From Alphaproteobacteria bacterium (lineage in GTDB: Bacteria > Pseudomonadota > Alphaproteobacteria > Micropepsales > Micropepsaceae), in the NCBI GenBank assembly GCA_020852655.1, contig JADZAI010000013.1, positions 1-64,000 on the forward strand: a stretch of DNA of 64,000 nt, read 5' to 3'. Position numbers and translations under genes: made by a program. The notes beneath the pieces are model-generated. The model worked only from the letters and a program-made list of their open reading frames with translations, did no database searches and was not told where the DNA came from. This document shows positions 25,667-35,887 of this stretch, piece after piece; position 1 is the first letter of the stretch, and every line of letters starts with the position of its first letter.

Positions 25667-26782
25667 TCAGGCCGCGTTGCTGCGTTCGATGTGGGCGATG
25701 AGCCGTTCCTTCCAGACGCGGGGCGCACCGGCGACGAGCGCGAGCTGCTTGGAGCGGCGGTAGAAGAGGTGGCAGTCGGTCTCGAAGGTGAAGCCCATGC
25801 CGCCGTGGGTCTGGATGCTTTCCTTGGCGGCGAACCAATAGGCGTCGCAGGCCGCGACACGGGCCCCGGAGGCCGCGATGGGCAGTTCGGCCGCATCGGT
25901 GTTGAGCGCCCAGGCGCCGTAATAGCTGTTGGAGCGGGCGAGCTCGTTCTTGACGTAGATCTCGGCCAGCTTGTGCTTGATCGCCTGATAGGAGGCGATC
26001 GGGCGGCCGAAGGCGAAGCGGTTCAGCGCGTAGTCCTTGGCCATCTCGAGGCAGCGGTCGGCGCCGCCGACCTGTTCGAAGGCGAGGAGCACGGCGGCGC
26101 GGTCGAAGATGCGGTGCATCAAGTCGAGGCCCTCGCCGGCCGGGCCGAGGCGTTCCGCCGTTGCGCCGGAGAAGACGAGCTTCGCGGCGTTGCGCGAGGG
26201 GTCGAGCGTCGCCAGCGTCTCGCGGCTGACGCCGGGGCCGGTGAGGTCGACGATGAAGAGGGCGGGCGCGCCGTTCTCGTTCGCCAGCACGATGGCGGCG
26301 CCTGCGATGTCGCCGTCGGTGACGGGCAGCTTGGTGCCGGTGAGCTTGCCGCCTTCAACCTTGGCCGAGACGGTCGCGGCCGAGACGGGGCCGGGCCTTT
26401 CGGAGGTCGCGAAGGCGCCGACGATGTCGCCGGCGGCGATCTTCGGCAGGTATTTCTGCTTCTGCGCATCGGTGCCGGCGACGAGGATCGCCTCGGCGAA
26501 GAAATAGACCGTCGAGGCGAAGGGGATCGGGGCCAGCGCGCGGCCGAGTTCCTCGGCGATGCAGCAGAGCTCCAGATGGCCGAGGCCGAGCCCGCCGAAT
26601 TCCTCAGGGATCGCGGCGCCGAGCCAGCCCTGCGCGACCACCGCCTTCCACAGTGCGTCGTCATGCGTCTTCGTTGCGTCGGTCAGCACGGCGCGAACGC
26701 GCTCGGGCGGGCACTCCTTGGCCAGGAAGCGACGCGCTTCGTCGCGCAGTTGCTTCTGGTCGTCCGAAAAGTCGAAATTCAC
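25667..26782 (-). CDS. Acyl-CoA dehydrogenase, second subunit
   Basis: The 371-residue protein starts at GTG 26782 with a good ribosome-binding site (GGGAGG nine bases upstream). It has an acyl-CoA dehydrogenase fold, with WLGAAIPEEFGGLGLG near residue 53 and the C-terminal RFAFGRPIASYQAIKHKLAE and QTHGGMGFTFE segments. The middle FAD-contact region is reduced (FATSERPGP). This fits the non-catalytic-like or complementary subunit of a two-gene dehydrogenase, the partner being directly downstream. The substrate is probably a ring- or side-chain-bearing CoA ester. Confidence 0.8.
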   Translation of the reverse strand: MNFDFSDDQKQLRDEARRFLAKECPPERVRAVLTDATKTHDDALWKAVVAQGWLGAAIPEEFGGLGLGHLELCCIAEELGRALAPIPFASTVYFFAEAILVAGTDAQKQKYLPKIAAGDIVGAFATSERPGPVSAATVSAKVEGGKLTGTKLPVTDGDIAGAAIVLANENGAPALFIVDLTGPGVSRETLATLDPSRNAAKLVFSGATAERLGPAGEGLDLMHRIFDRAAVLLAFEQVGGADRCLEMAKDYALNRFAFGRPIASYQAIKHKLAEIYVKNELARSNSYYGAWALNTDAAELPIAASGARVAACDAYWFAAKESIQTHGGMGFTFETDCHLFYRRSKQLALVAGAPRVWKERLIAHIERSNAA

Positions 26783-26969
26783 CTGATACCTCCCGCGAGA
26801 CGCCGTTCGGCGCGCCTTCGCCGCCGATTTCGCAACAGATGGAAGCGGCGCGCAAGGTGCCGTAAGGGCGGGTCGCCCCTGCATTTGTCTCCGCCTTTCG
26901 CGCCTGCCCGCACGATGGATATGGTTCATCGACGCGCCGCGTTCCTGTCCGACCGCTGAGGAGCCTCAC

Positions 26970-27743
26970 ATGTATCTCGACCTGCTGAAGCTGACGGACC
27001 GGGTCGCGCTGGTCACCGGCGGGGCGAGCGGCATCGGCCTTTCGGCCGCCGAAGCGCTGGCCGAGGCGGGGGCGCGGGTGACGATCGCCGACCGCGATGC
27101 CGGGGCGATCGAGGCGGCGCGGGCGGCGCTGGGCGCCAAGGGCTATGCGGTGGAGGGCACCGTCATGGACGTCACCGACCGCGCCCGCGTCGACGCGGTC
27201 GCCGACGCACTCCAGGCCCGGGCCGGGCGCATCGACATCCTGGTCAACAATGCCGGCATCGCGCGCAGCGAAATCCCGGCCGAGGAGATGGAAGACGAGC
27301 GCTGGCTGAACGTGCTCGATGTCAATCTGAACGGGGCGTTCTGGTGCGCGCGGGCCTTCGGGCGGCACATGCTGAAGGCCGGCAAGGGCGCGATCGTGAA
27401 TGTCGGCTCGATGAGCGGCTTCATCGTCAACCGGCCGCAGGGGCAGAGCCACTACAACGCGTCGAAGGCCGCGGTGCATCATTTGACGCGCTCGCTGGCG
27501 GCGGAGTGGGGCGCGCGGGGCGTGCGCGTGAACGCCGTGGCGCCGACCTATATCGCGACGCCGATCAACGCCTTCGCCGACCGCGAAGGGGCCATGTACA
27601 AGCGCTGGATCGATTCGACGCCGATGGCGCGGCTCGGCGAACCGGAGGAGGTCGCGTCGGTGATCCTCTTCCTCGCCTCGGACGCCTCCAGCCTGATGAC
27701 CGGCAGCATCGTCCTCGCCGACGGCGGCTATAGCTGCTGGTGA
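26970..27743 (+). CDS. Short-chain dehydrogenase/reductase
   Basis: The 257-residue classical SDR shows VTGGASGIG (NAD(P) loop, residue 16), LVNNAGIA near 90 and an active site of Ser in VGSMSGF plus Tyr-x3-Lys in HYNASKAA. It ends in the usual TGSIVLADGGYSCW. An Asp-containing IADRD after the second strand favours NAD(H). A GGAG ribosome-binding site lies nine bases upstream. It is divergent from the acyl-CoA dehydrogenase pair across 187 bases. Likely an alcohol oxidation in the same catabolic area; polyol or sugar substrates are also possible. Confidence 0.8.
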   Translation: MYLDLLKLTDRVALVTGGASGIGLSAAEALAEAGARVTIADRDAGAIEAARAALGAKGYAVEGTVMDVTDRARVDAVADALQARAGRIDILVNNAGIARSEIPAEEMEDERWLNVLDVNLNGAFWCARAFGRHMLKAGKGAIVNVGSMSGFIVNRPQGQSHYNASKAAVHHLTRSLAAEWGARGVRVNAVAPTYIATPINAFADREGAMYKRWIDSTPMARLGEPEEVASVILFLASDASSLMTGSIVLADGGYSCW

Positions 27744-27761
27744 GCCCGGACAGTTCTCCGG

Positions 27762-28226
27762 TCAGCTCTCGCCGCGCTTCGCCTTGCGCGGGCGCTGGAA
27801 TAGGACGCCCGGATAGCCCTTCAGCGGGCCGAGCCTGCCGCCGTCATAGGCCCACTCGGCCTGTTCGGTGAGGTTCAGGTGATAGCGCGGCTCGCGCCCG
27901 GTGCGCGCCGCGAAGAGGGCGCGGGGGATGTTGACCATCTTCGGCGCCCTGGCGCGCTCGTAGAGCACGGGCGTGCCGCAATGGGCGCAGAAGCTGCGGA
28001 TGGTGCGCGCCTTGGCGTCTTCGTAGCGCGTGATGCTCTTCGCGCCGCGCAGCAGGCGGAAGCGGCTGCGCCAGCTTCCGACATAGGTGGCGTAAGCGCT
28101 GCCGTGGGCGTGGCCGCTGGCGCGCGAATGATCGTGCCAGGCCCAGACGGCGGGGACGTCGATCTCCATCTGCACCTTGCCGCAGACGCATTGCGCGACG
28201 GAGGTGTTCACCGGCGCCTTGGCCAT
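27762..28226 (-). CDS. GFA/CENP-V-like zinc protein with altered metal motif
   Basis: The 154-residue protein belongs to the glutathione-dependent formaldehyde-activating enzyme (GFA, DUF636) family. It has CVCG near residue 13 and CAHCGTP near 80. The central CHC-type zinc motif is replaced by WHDHSRASG, so one zinc site must use His/Asp or be lost. The family binds glutathione adducts or other small thiol compounds. It lies 30 bases downstream of the Baeyer-Villiger monooxygenase gene on the same strand. Function remains uncertain. Confidence 0.65.
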   Translation of the reverse strand: MAKAPVNTSVAQCVCGKVQMEIDVPAVWAWHDHSRASGHAHGSAYATYVGSWRSRFRLLRGAKSITRYEDAKARTIRSFCAHCGTPVLYERARAPKMVNIPRALFAARTGREPRYHLNLTEQAEWAYDGGRLGPLKGYPGVLFQRPRKAKRGES

Positions 28227-28256
28227 CGGGACTCTTTCGTGCGGCGCCGGCGAGGA

Positions 28257-29873
28257 TCAGGCCAGGGCGAAGCCTTCGTAGCCGTTCGCCACGACCTCGG
28301 TGCATTTCGCGATATAGGGCGCGACGCCGAGATAGGGCATGAAGACGCGCGGCTTGCCCGGGATGTTGGCGCCCAGATACCAGGAATTGCAGGTCATCAG
28401 GATGGTCGGCGCCGCCGTCTCGTTGACATGGGTGACCCAGGCCTCCTGCGCCGGGACTTCGGCTTCCATGCGGGTGAAGCCCTTCTGGCGCAGATAGGCC
28501 ATCGCCTCGGCGATCCAGTTCACGTTCTGCTCGATCGAGGGGAGCATGTTGCTGAGCACCGACGGGCTGCCCGGGCCGGCGATGATGAAGAAGTTGGGGA
28601 AGCCGGCGACCGAGACGCCGAGATAATTCTTCGGCCCTTCCTCCCAGGCATCCTTCAACGACACGCCGCCGACGCCGCGGATGTCGAGGCGGGTGAGCGG
28701 GCCGGTCATCGCGTCGAAGCCGGTCGCGAAGACGATGTCGTCGAGCTCGTGCTCGCCCGCCGAGGTGCGCACGCCGGTCGGCGTGATCGCGACGATGGGC
28801 GTCTCGCGCAGGTCGACCAGCGACACGTTGGGGCGGTTATAGGTGTCGTAATAGCCGGTATCGACGCACATGCGCTTGCAGCCGACGGCCGTCGTCGGAC
28901 ACAGCTTCTCGGCGATCGCCGGGTCCTTCACGATCTGGCGGATCTTGCCGCGGATGAACTCGGCCGCGGTCTCGTTCGCGGCCGGGTCGCTCAGGATGTC
29001 GGCGTAACTGCCGTAGAAGCTGAGCCCGCCGCGCTGCCAGCGGCTTTCGTATTCGGCATCGCGCTCCTCGGGCGTGTGTTCCATCGCCGTGTCGGTGCGA
29101 TAGCCCCAGTCGGCGCCGAGCGCGGTGTTGTAGTTGTCGGCGCGGTACTGGGCATAGCGCGACTTCACGTCGCGGACGATGTCTTCGGGGATCGGACCGT
29201 TATGCGCCGGCACCGAGTAATTCGCGGTGCGCTGGAAGACGGTCAGGTGCTTCGCCTCGGCGGCGATGAGCGGGATCGACTGGATGGCGGACGAGCCGGT
29301 GCCGATGACGCCGACGCGGCGGCCGGTGAAGTCGACATCTTCCCTGGGCCAGCGGCCGGTGTGGAAGGTGCGGCCCTTGAAGCTCTCGAGGCCTTCGAAT
29401 TTCGGGGTATTGGTCGAGGACAGGCAGCCGGTCGCCATGACGACGAAACTCGCGCGCACGACCTCGCCCTTGTCGGTCTCGACGATCCAGACATCGGCGC
29501 CGTCGTCGAAGCGGGCGCTCTTGACGCGGGTGTTGAGCTGGATGTCGGTCCGCAGGTTGAAGCGGTCGGCGACGTGGTTGGCGTAGTCGAGCAGTTCCGA
29601 TTGCGGGGCGTAGCGCTCGCTCCAGCTCCACTCCTGCTGGAGGCTCTCGTCGAACTGGTAGGAATATTCCAGGCTCTGAATGTCGACGCGGGCGCCGGGA
29701 TAGCGGTTCCAGAACCAGGTGCCGCCGATGCCGTCGCCGGCCTCGTAGAGGCGGACGCTGAAGCCGAGGCCGCGGAGGCGGTGCAGCGCAAAGAGTCCGG
29801 CGAAACCGCCGCCGACCACGACCGCGTCGTAGGATGCCTGCACCGGGCCCGGCGCGCGCTCTGACTGAGCCAT
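28257..29873 (-). CDS. Baeyer-Villiger-type flavin monooxygenase (1)
   Basis: The 538-residue protein has two Rossmann motifs, VVGGGFAGLFAL near residue 19 (FAD) and GTGSSAIQ near 191 (NADPH). Between them lies the fingerprint FKGRTFHTGRWP, matching FxGxxxHxxxWP of type I Baeyer-Villiger monooxygenases. It should insert oxygen next to a ketone, giving an ester or lactone, with NADPH and O2. The GGTWFWNRYPGARVDIQS segment is also typical. It is the fifth gene of a minus-strand unit (SDR, SMP-30, BVMO, PIG-L, BVMO, GFA). Confidence 0.85.
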   Translation of the reverse strand: MAQSERAPGPVQASYDAVVVGGGFAGLFALHRLRGLGFSVRLYEAGDGIGGTWFWNRYPGARVDIQSLEYSYQFDESLQQEWSWSERYAPQSELLDYANHVADRFNLRTDIQLNTRVKSARFDDGADVWIVETDKGEVVRASFVVMATGCLSSTNTPKFEGLESFKGRTFHTGRWPREDVDFTGRRVGVIGTGSSAIQSIPLIAAEAKHLTVFQRTANYSVPAHNGPIPEDIVRDVKSRYAQYRADNYNTALGADWGYRTDTAMEHTPEERDAEYESRWQRGGLSFYGSYADILSDPAANETAAEFIRGKIRQIVKDPAIAEKLCPTTAVGCKRMCVDTGYYDTYNRPNVSLVDLRETPIVAITPTGVRTSAGEHELDDIVFATGFDAMTGPLTRLDIRGVGGVSLKDAWEEGPKNYLGVSVAGFPNFFIIAGPGSPSVLSNMLPSIEQNVNWIAEAMAYLRQKGFTRMEAEVPAQEAWVTHVNETAAPTILMTCNSWYLGANIPGKPRVFMPYLGVAPYIAKCTEVVANGYEGFALA

Positions 29874-29956
29874 CTTCGTCTCCCTGACTTGAGGCCCCGT
29901 CTGTCGCAGGGTCTGGCCAAACTATGTCGCCGCGCGGGTGGAACGGCAAGGCAGCG

Positions 29957-30634
29957 CTAGAGGCGGCGGACCCTGGCGACCTTGGCGAGGAGGCCGGAGG
30001 GGTCGGCGTAGATGTCGGGCGGGATGACGTAGCCCTCGGCCTGCTCGACGCCGCGGCGGGCCATCTGGATGGCGCGGAAGGCGTTCCAGGTGGCGACCTG
30101 GGGCACGATGGCTTCGCCGTCCTGGGTGCGGTGTTCCAGGATCGCCGCGCGCTTGGCGGCGGCATGCGGCGTGATGTCGACCAGCGTGTCGGGCAGGGCG
30201 CCGACGCCGTAGAGCGGCTCCATGGTGAGGAAACGCTGCACCGGCCCGATCCGGCTGCGCACCAGGCGCGAAATCTCGCGGTGGTCGCGGTGATAGTCGC
30301 GTTCGTGATGGGTGACGACGAGGTCGGGCCGGTAGCGCAGGAGGGCGTCGTCGACGGCTTCGATCGCGCCGGGCTGAAGGCTGAGGCCGCCGTCGGGGAA
30401 GCCCAGCATTTCGACCGCGGCGCCGATATGCGCGGCGGCGGCCTTCGCCTCTTCCCGGCGGGTCGCGGCGAGCGCGGGGTCGGCGGGCGGGCCGTTGCTG
30501 AGCGCGCCGTCGGTCGCGATCACGAAGGTGACGCGCGCGCCGTTCGTCACGAAGGCGCGCATCAGGCCGCCGGCGAAGATCTCGCAATCGTCGGGATGGG
30601 CGCCGAAGCAGACGATGTGGAGCGAATTCGCCAT
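29957..30634 (-). CDS. PIG-L/LmbE family deacetylase
   Basis: The 225-residue protein has the zinc motif GAHPDDCEI near residue 11 and a later DYHRDHREI motif (His/Asp/His) near 110, as in PIG-L N-acetylglucosaminyl deacetylases, MshB and LmbE-like amidases. It would remove an acyl group from an amine, usually an N-acetyl group on a sugar. It lies between two monooxygenase genes (9 bases after one, 83 before the other). That position is unusual for a sugar enzyme and suggests an amide-bearing intermediate. Confidence 0.75.
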   Translation of the reverse strand: MANSLHIVCFGAHPDDCEIFAGGLMRAFVTNGARVTFVIATDGALSNGPPADPALAATRREEAKAAAAHIGAAVEMLGFPDGGLSLQPGAIEAVDDALLRYRPDLVVTHHERDYHRDHREISRLVRSRIGPVQRFLTMEPLYGVGALPDTLVDITPHAAAKRAAILEHRTQDGEAIVPQVATWNAFRAIQMARRGVEQAEGYVIPPDIYADPSGLLAKVARVRRL

Positions 30635-30643
30635 CGCGCCGCG

Positions 30644-32398
30644 TCAGCGCCGGGCGAAGACGAAATGCTTCGCCAGCTCGCCGCGGATATTCTGCATGTG
30701 GGTATAATACTGGTGGAAGCCGCCGTTGTAGTTGCCGTCCTGGCGCCGGTTGAACTCGCCCTCGAAATTGTAATAGCCGGGCGTGCAGTCCTGGTTGCGC
30801 GTCGTCTTGCCGCGATGCGCGATGACTTCCTGCACCCACCACTCCTCGGTCTCGGGCGAGACGTCGATCTCGTCATAACCGTTGTCGCGCGCCAGCTTGA
30901 TGCATTCGGCGATGTGGTCGCCCTGGCACTGGAGCATGAAGGTCAGGTTGAACTGGAACGAGGCCTGGTAGCCGCCCATGATGAAGAGGTTGGGGTAGCC
31001 ATGCGTGTGCACGCCGAAGAGCGTGCGCATGCCGTCGGCATAGGTCTCGTTGATCTCCCTGCCGGTCTTCCCGACGATGCTGTTGTAGATGCCGGTCTTC
31101 TGGACCTCGAAGCCGGTCGCGTAGATCAGCAGGTCGAGCGGATAGGTGCGGCCTTCGAAGACGGGGCCCTCCGGGGCGATCCCGGTGATGCCCTTGCCCC
31201 GGGTGTCGACGAGGTGGACGTTCGGCCGGTTATAGGCGGGCAGATAGTCGTCATCGAAGCACGGCCGCTTGCACATGAACATGTACCAGGGCTTCAGCGC
31301 CTCGGCGGTCGCCTTGTCCGCGACGATCTCGTCGATGCGGCGGTGGATGCGCATCATGTAGTCGATGTTGCCGTTTTCCTGTTGGCGAATCTTCTCCTCG
31401 CGCGCCAGCACGCTGAGCTCGGCCTTGCGCTGCTGGAGGCTCTCGGGGCCGCGGATGTTCTTCATGCGCCGCGCTTCCTGCCAGCCGGGCCGGAGCTTCG
31501 CGGCCCATTCGGGATCGGTCGGGCGGTCGTTGCGGATGTCGATGGAGGAGGGCGTGCGCTGGAAGACGAAGAGCTCCTTCGCGGCCTTCGCGAGGCGCGG
31601 GATCGCCTGCACCGCCGAGGCGCCGGTGCCGATGATGCCGACGACCTTGTCGCTGAGCTTGTCGAGGTCCGCGCCGGTATAGGCATAGTCCCAGCGCGAG
31701 GTGTGGAAGGAGTGGCCGGCGAAGCGTTCCATGCCGGCGATCTTCGAGAGCTTGGGCTTCGACAGTGTGCCGTTGGCGCAGATCACGAAGCGCGCGGTCA
31801 TCCGGTCGCCGCGATCGGTGCCGATGCGCCAGAGCTTCTCCTTGTCGTCCCAGACGGTCGAGGTCACCGTCGTGCCGAAGACGGCGAGGTCGTAGAGGTC
31901 GTAGCGCCGGGCGATCGCCTGGCAATGGGCGAAGATCTCCGGCCCCTTGGCGTAGAAGCGCGAGGGGACGTGGCCCATCTCGTCGAGCAAGGGCAGGTAA
32001 TCGTAGGACGGGACGTCGCAGGCGGCGCCGGGATAGCGGTTCCAGTACCAGGTGCCGCCGACGTCGCCGCCGCGCTCGACGATGCGGATGCTCTGGACAC
32101 CGCGCTCGCGCAGCCGCGCCGCCGTCAGCAGCGCCGAGAAGCCGCCGCCGATGAAGAGGCATTCGACGTGATCGGCGATCGGGGCGCGCGGCGTGTCGTT
32201 GCCGGCATAGGGATCGATCTCGTATTTCGCGAAGGCGCCGGTGAGGTCGCTCGTGTATTGCGCGGTGCCCTCGGGGCGGTAGCCGAGGCGCACATCGCGC
32301 GCCTCGGCGAATTTCCGCTTGATGGCGTCGTAATAGGTCTGCGGCAGCGGTTCCGGCTGGGCGGGGGCGGCCGCCTCCGGCTTCGTCTCGGCGCTCAT
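30644..32398 (-). CDS. Baeyer-Villiger-type flavin monooxygenase (2)
   Basis: The 584-residue enzyme resembles cyclohexanone/steroid-type BVMOs with an N-terminal extension of about 70 residues. The FAD motif is FIGGGFSALLTAARL near residue 81, the fingerprint is FAGHSFHTSRWDY near 232 (final Pro replaced by Asp) and the NADPH motif is IGTGASAVQAIP near 260. The WD ending and the extension match the subgroup that acts on bulky ketones. Its identity to the neighbouring BVMO is modest by eye, so the two probably act on different intermediates. Confidence 0.85.
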   Translation of the reverse strand: MSAETKPEAAAPAQPEPLPQTYYDAIKRKFAEARDVRLGYRPEGTAQYTSDLTGAFAKYEIDPYAGNDTPRAPIADHVECLFIGGGFSALLTAARLRERGVQSIRIVERGGDVGGTWYWNRYPGAACDVPSYDYLPLLDEMGHVPSRFYAKGPEIFAHCQAIARRYDLYDLAVFGTTVTSTVWDDKEKLWRIGTDRGDRMTARFVICANGTLSKPKLSKIAGMERFAGHSFHTSRWDYAYTGADLDKLSDKVVGIIGTGASAVQAIPRLAKAAKELFVFQRTPSSIDIRNDRPTDPEWAAKLRPGWQEARRMKNIRGPESLQQRKAELSVLAREEKIRQQENGNIDYMMRIHRRIDEIVADKATAEALKPWYMFMCKRPCFDDDYLPAYNRPNVHLVDTRGKGITGIAPEGPVFEGRTYPLDLLIYATGFEVQKTGIYNSIVGKTGREINETYADGMRTLFGVHTHGYPNLFIMGGYQASFQFNLTFMLQCQGDHIAECIKLARDNGYDEIDVSPETEEWWVQEVIAHRGKTTRNQDCTPGYYNFEGEFNRRQDGNYNGGFHQYYTHMQNIRGELAKHFVFARR

Positions 32399-32461
32399 CG
32401 TTTCTTCCCTGAGTGTCTTGTTGGCCTCAGGTTGCCGCCCCCGCGCGGCGACGGCAAGCGG

Positions 32462-33301
32462 TCAGGCGGTCACGCGGGCCGGCGCGAGCGGCAGGCCGGC
32501 GACCGGCGCGCGGGTGCGGAATACCGATCCGCCATGTTCGCGGCCCGAACCGTCCGAGCCGGTGACGACGTAGAGATCGCGCAGGTCGGGGCCGGCAAAG
32601 CAGAGGCTCGTGACCATGGGCTGCGGCACGGCCACGTCTTCGCGATGCATGCCATCGGGCTCAAAGACCGCGACGCGGCCGCCGCGGGCGTCGGCGATCC
32701 AGACCGAGCCGTCTGCGGCGACCTTGAGGCCGTCGGGGACATGGCCCTCGCCGAGTTCGGCGAAGACCTGCCAGGGGCCGACCGAACCGTCGGGCTTCAC
32801 GTCATAGACGCGCACATGGCCGCCGCGGGCGTCGGAATGGTAGAGCCGCCTGCCGTCGGGCGAAAAGCCGAGGCCGTTGGTCAGCATCACGCCCTCGGAG
32901 ATGGTGCGCATGCTCCCGTCGAGGTCGATGACATGCAGGAAACCGGGCTTCGGCTCTTCGGAGAAGACCTTGAAGGCGAGCGAGCCGACATAGATGCGGC
33001 CGGCCTTGTCGGTGGTGAAGTCGTTGAAGCCGATGATCCCCGGCACGGTGTCGGGGCTCAGCAGCACCCGGGTCTCGCCGTCCTTCACCCAGGCGATGTT
33101 GCGCCCGCCGACGACGAGGCCGCCGCCGGCATGCAGCGCCATGCCGCCGACGCCCTTGCGCTTGGGGATGACCGTCGAGACGGCGCCGGCGGCGTCGAGC
33201 AGATAGACGCCGCCATTGTGGACATCGCTGAAATAGAGGCCCCTTGCGGCGTCCCAGACAGGCGCTTCGACGAGGCCGTAGCCGGTTGCGACTTCGCGCA
33301 T
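32462..33301 (-). CDS. SMP-30/gluconolactonase-family hydrolase
   Basis: The 279-residue six-bladed beta-propeller protein shows the usual motifs. EAPVW near residue 12 gives the metal-binding Glu, and blades carry FNDFTTDKAGRIYVG and NGLGFSPDGRRLYHSDARGG, with Asn and Asp ligands. SMP-30 enzymes open lactones with a divalent metal. Adjacent to Baeyer-Villiger monooxygenases, a lactone hydrolase is a logical next step. It lies 63 bases upstream of the second BVMO gene. Confidence 0.8.
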   Translation of the reverse strand: MREVATGYGLVEAPVWDAARGLYFSDVHNGGVYLLDAAGAVSTVIPKRKGVGGMALHAGGGLVVGGRNIAWVKDGETRVLLSPDTVPGIIGFNDFTTDKAGRIYVGSLAFKVFSEEPKPGFLHVIDLDGSMRTISEGVMLTNGLGFSPDGRRLYHSDARGGHVRVYDVKPDGSVGPWQVFAELGEGHVPDGLKVAADGSVWIADARGGRVAVFEPDGMHREDVAVPQPMVTSLCFAGPDLRDLYVVTGSDGSGREHGGSVFRTRAPVAGLPLAPARVTA

Positions 33302-33313
33302 CGCCTTCTCCCC

Positions 33314-34078
<765 letters not shown>

Positions 34079-34155
34079 GGCGTTTCCTGTCCGTGCCCTG
34101 TTGTGCGGCGGACAGGGAAGCACAGACTTCCGGCGCGCACCACGCGGCGCGCGCG

Positions 34156-35124
34156 TCAGGCGTCCGGGCGGCCGAGGGCGGCGGCGAGCGGGGCGGCGTC
34201 GACCGCCGTGCCGGCGGCGTCGAAGGCGAGGAGCAGGGCGCCGGTCACCGGCGGCGCCATGCTGCGCACCGGGCGGATGCCGGGCAGGCCGGCGACGATG
34301 CGGTCGGCGAAATAGGGCGAGGGGTACTGGAGCACGCCGCCGGTGAGCACCACGGTGAGGCCGTCCAGCGCGAGGCCGACTTCGGCCGCCGCGACACGGG
34401 CCTGGCCGGCAAGCAGACGGGCGGCGCCGGCGACGATCTCCTGCGCGACGGCATCGCCGGCTTCGGCGACGTCGAGCACGGTATAGGCGAGGCGCTTCAC
34501 GTCGCCGAGGCGCAGCGGGCTCGCGAGGCGGGTGAAGCCGTGCAGCAAGGCGCGCCAGTCCGCAGCGCCATAGGCTGCGAGCACCGGTGCGGTCAGCGCG
34601 GTCGGCGGGCCGAGGCCGAGGCCGGCGCGGTAGATCGCCTTCACCGCCGCCATGCCGAAATCGTGGCCGCCGGTGTGGTCGGGCCAGAAACCGAGATGGA
34701 AGATGCGGCCGTCGGCATTGCGGGCGCCGATGGCGTTGTAGGTGCCGCAGGCGATGGCGACGCCGGTCCAGTCCGGGGCGCCGCTGCGCAGGGCGCCGAG
34801 GGCGTCGTTGACGATCAGCGGCGCCGCGATGCCGAGCCGGGCACGCAATTCGCGGTCGAGCAGGGCGAAGTCCTCCGGCCAGTCCGCGCCGGCGAGGCTG
34901 AAGGCGGCGGCGTCGAGGGCGCCGGCGGTGAGGCCGGCCGCCGCAAGGGCCGCGCCGGCGATGCGGGCGAGTTCGGCGAGGGCCTTGTCGGGGGTGGAGG
35001 TGTGGATGTCGGTGGCGCCGCCCTGGGCCCGGCCGAGGACCCGGCCGCCGGCGTCGGCGACGACGGCCAGCGTCTTGGTGTTGCCGCCGTCGACGCCGAG
35101 CACGATGGGGCCGCGGCCGGTCAT
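34156..35124 (-). CDS. BadF/BadG-type sugar kinase (N-acetylglucosamine kinase-like)
   Basis: The 322-residue ASKHA-fold protein has the phosphate-1 motif [14 protein letters not shown] at the N-terminus, [11 protein letters not shown] near 75 and the adenosine motif [10 protein letters not shown] near 262. Members phosphorylate N-acetylglucosamine and related sugars. The GntR gene overlaps its start by four bases, and the GH4 glycosidase and NagB-like genes lie across the divergent region. Together they suggest import and phosphorylation of an amino sugar or glycoside. Confidence 0.75.
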   Translation of the reverse strand: MTGRGPIVLGVDGGNTKTLAVVADAGGRVLGRAQGGATDIHTSTPDKALAELARIAGAALAAAGLTAGALDAAAFSLAGADWPEDFALLDRELRARLGIAAPLIVNDALGALRSGAPDWTGVAIACGTYNAIGARNADGRIFHLGFWPDHTGGHDFGMAAVKAIYRAGLGLGPPTALTAPVLAAYGAADWRALLHGFTRLASPLRLGDVKRLAYTVLDVAEAGDAVAQEIVAGAARLLAGQARVAAAEVGLALDGLTVVLTGGVLQYPSPYFADRIVAGLPGIRPVRSMAPPVTGALLLAFDAAGTAVDAAPLAAALGRPDA

Positions 35125-35855
35125 CGCGACTTCGCGCTGCGGGTGAACTGGACGAGGAAGCGGTGCCGGTCGGAGCGGAAGACCGAATAGCCGAGCGAGA
35201 CAGGATAGCCCGCCGGGCCCGAAGCCTGCTCGGTGTTGACCAATACCGGCGCGCCGGGGGGGAGGCCGAGCAGTTCGGCCTCGCCGGAGGTCGCGAGGCG
35301 GGCTTCGATCTGCATGCGCGAATGGACGGGCGGGCTGCCGGCCCGGGCGAGCGATTCGAAATAGGAGGCGTGGGTGAAGTCGAGCTGCGGCCCCTGGGGC
35401 AGCGTCTTCAGCGGGGTGCGGTCGTGGTCGATCGAGATGGCGGCGCCGTCGAGCAGGCGCAGGCGGCGGAGTTCGAAGAGTTCGGCGCCGGGGGCGATGC
35501 GGAAGGCGTCCGCCTCATCCAGCGTGGCCGGCCGGACCTGCTGCATCAGGACGCGGGCCGTGGGGACGAGGCCGCGTTCGCGCGCCATGTCGGTCAGGCT
35601 GAGGATGGTGTCGCGCTGCGGGGCGTCGAGGGCGGGCTTCGCCACATAGGCGGCCCGCCCGCGCAGCTCCAGCGTGCCGGCTTCGACCAGCTCCTCTATG
35701 GCGCGGCGCACGGTGGTGCGGCTGACGCCCAGGGTCTGCTGGAGCCAGCGTTCGGTCGGCAGGCGGTCGCCCGCGGCATATTCGCCGGCTTCGATCTTTG
35801 CCGTCAGGTGGCGCGTGACGCCGTGGAAGAGGGGCTGGGGTCCCGAGCGGGGCAT
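35121..35855 (-). CDS. GntR-family regulator with UTRA ligand domain (HutC/NagR type)
   Basis: The 244-residue protein has an N-terminal GntR winged helix (GDRLPTERWLQQTLGVSRTT, about 28-47) and a C-terminal UTRA domain that binds small effectors such as amino-sugar phosphates. It is divergent from the GH4 gene across 141 bases containing inverted TGGTTCTT-type repeats. It presumably represses the kinase operon and GH4-NagB operon until the sugar phosphate accumulates. Same family as NagR, DasR and FrlR-type regulators. Confidence 0.85.
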   Translation of the reverse strand: MPRSGPQPLFHGVTRHLTAKIEAGEYAAGDRLPTERWLQQTLGVSRTTVRRAIEELVEAGTLELRGRAAYVAKPALDAPQRDTILSLTDMARERGLVPTARVLMQQVRPATLDEADAFRIAPGAELFELRRLRLLDGAAISIDHDRTPLKTLPQGPQLDFTHASYFESLARAGSPPVHSRMQIEARLATSGEAELLGLPPGAPVLVNTEQASGPAGYPVSLGYSVFRSDRHRFLVQFTRSAKSR

Positions 35856-35887
35856 CGGCGGAAAATTGCACAGCGGCGAAAGCTGTC

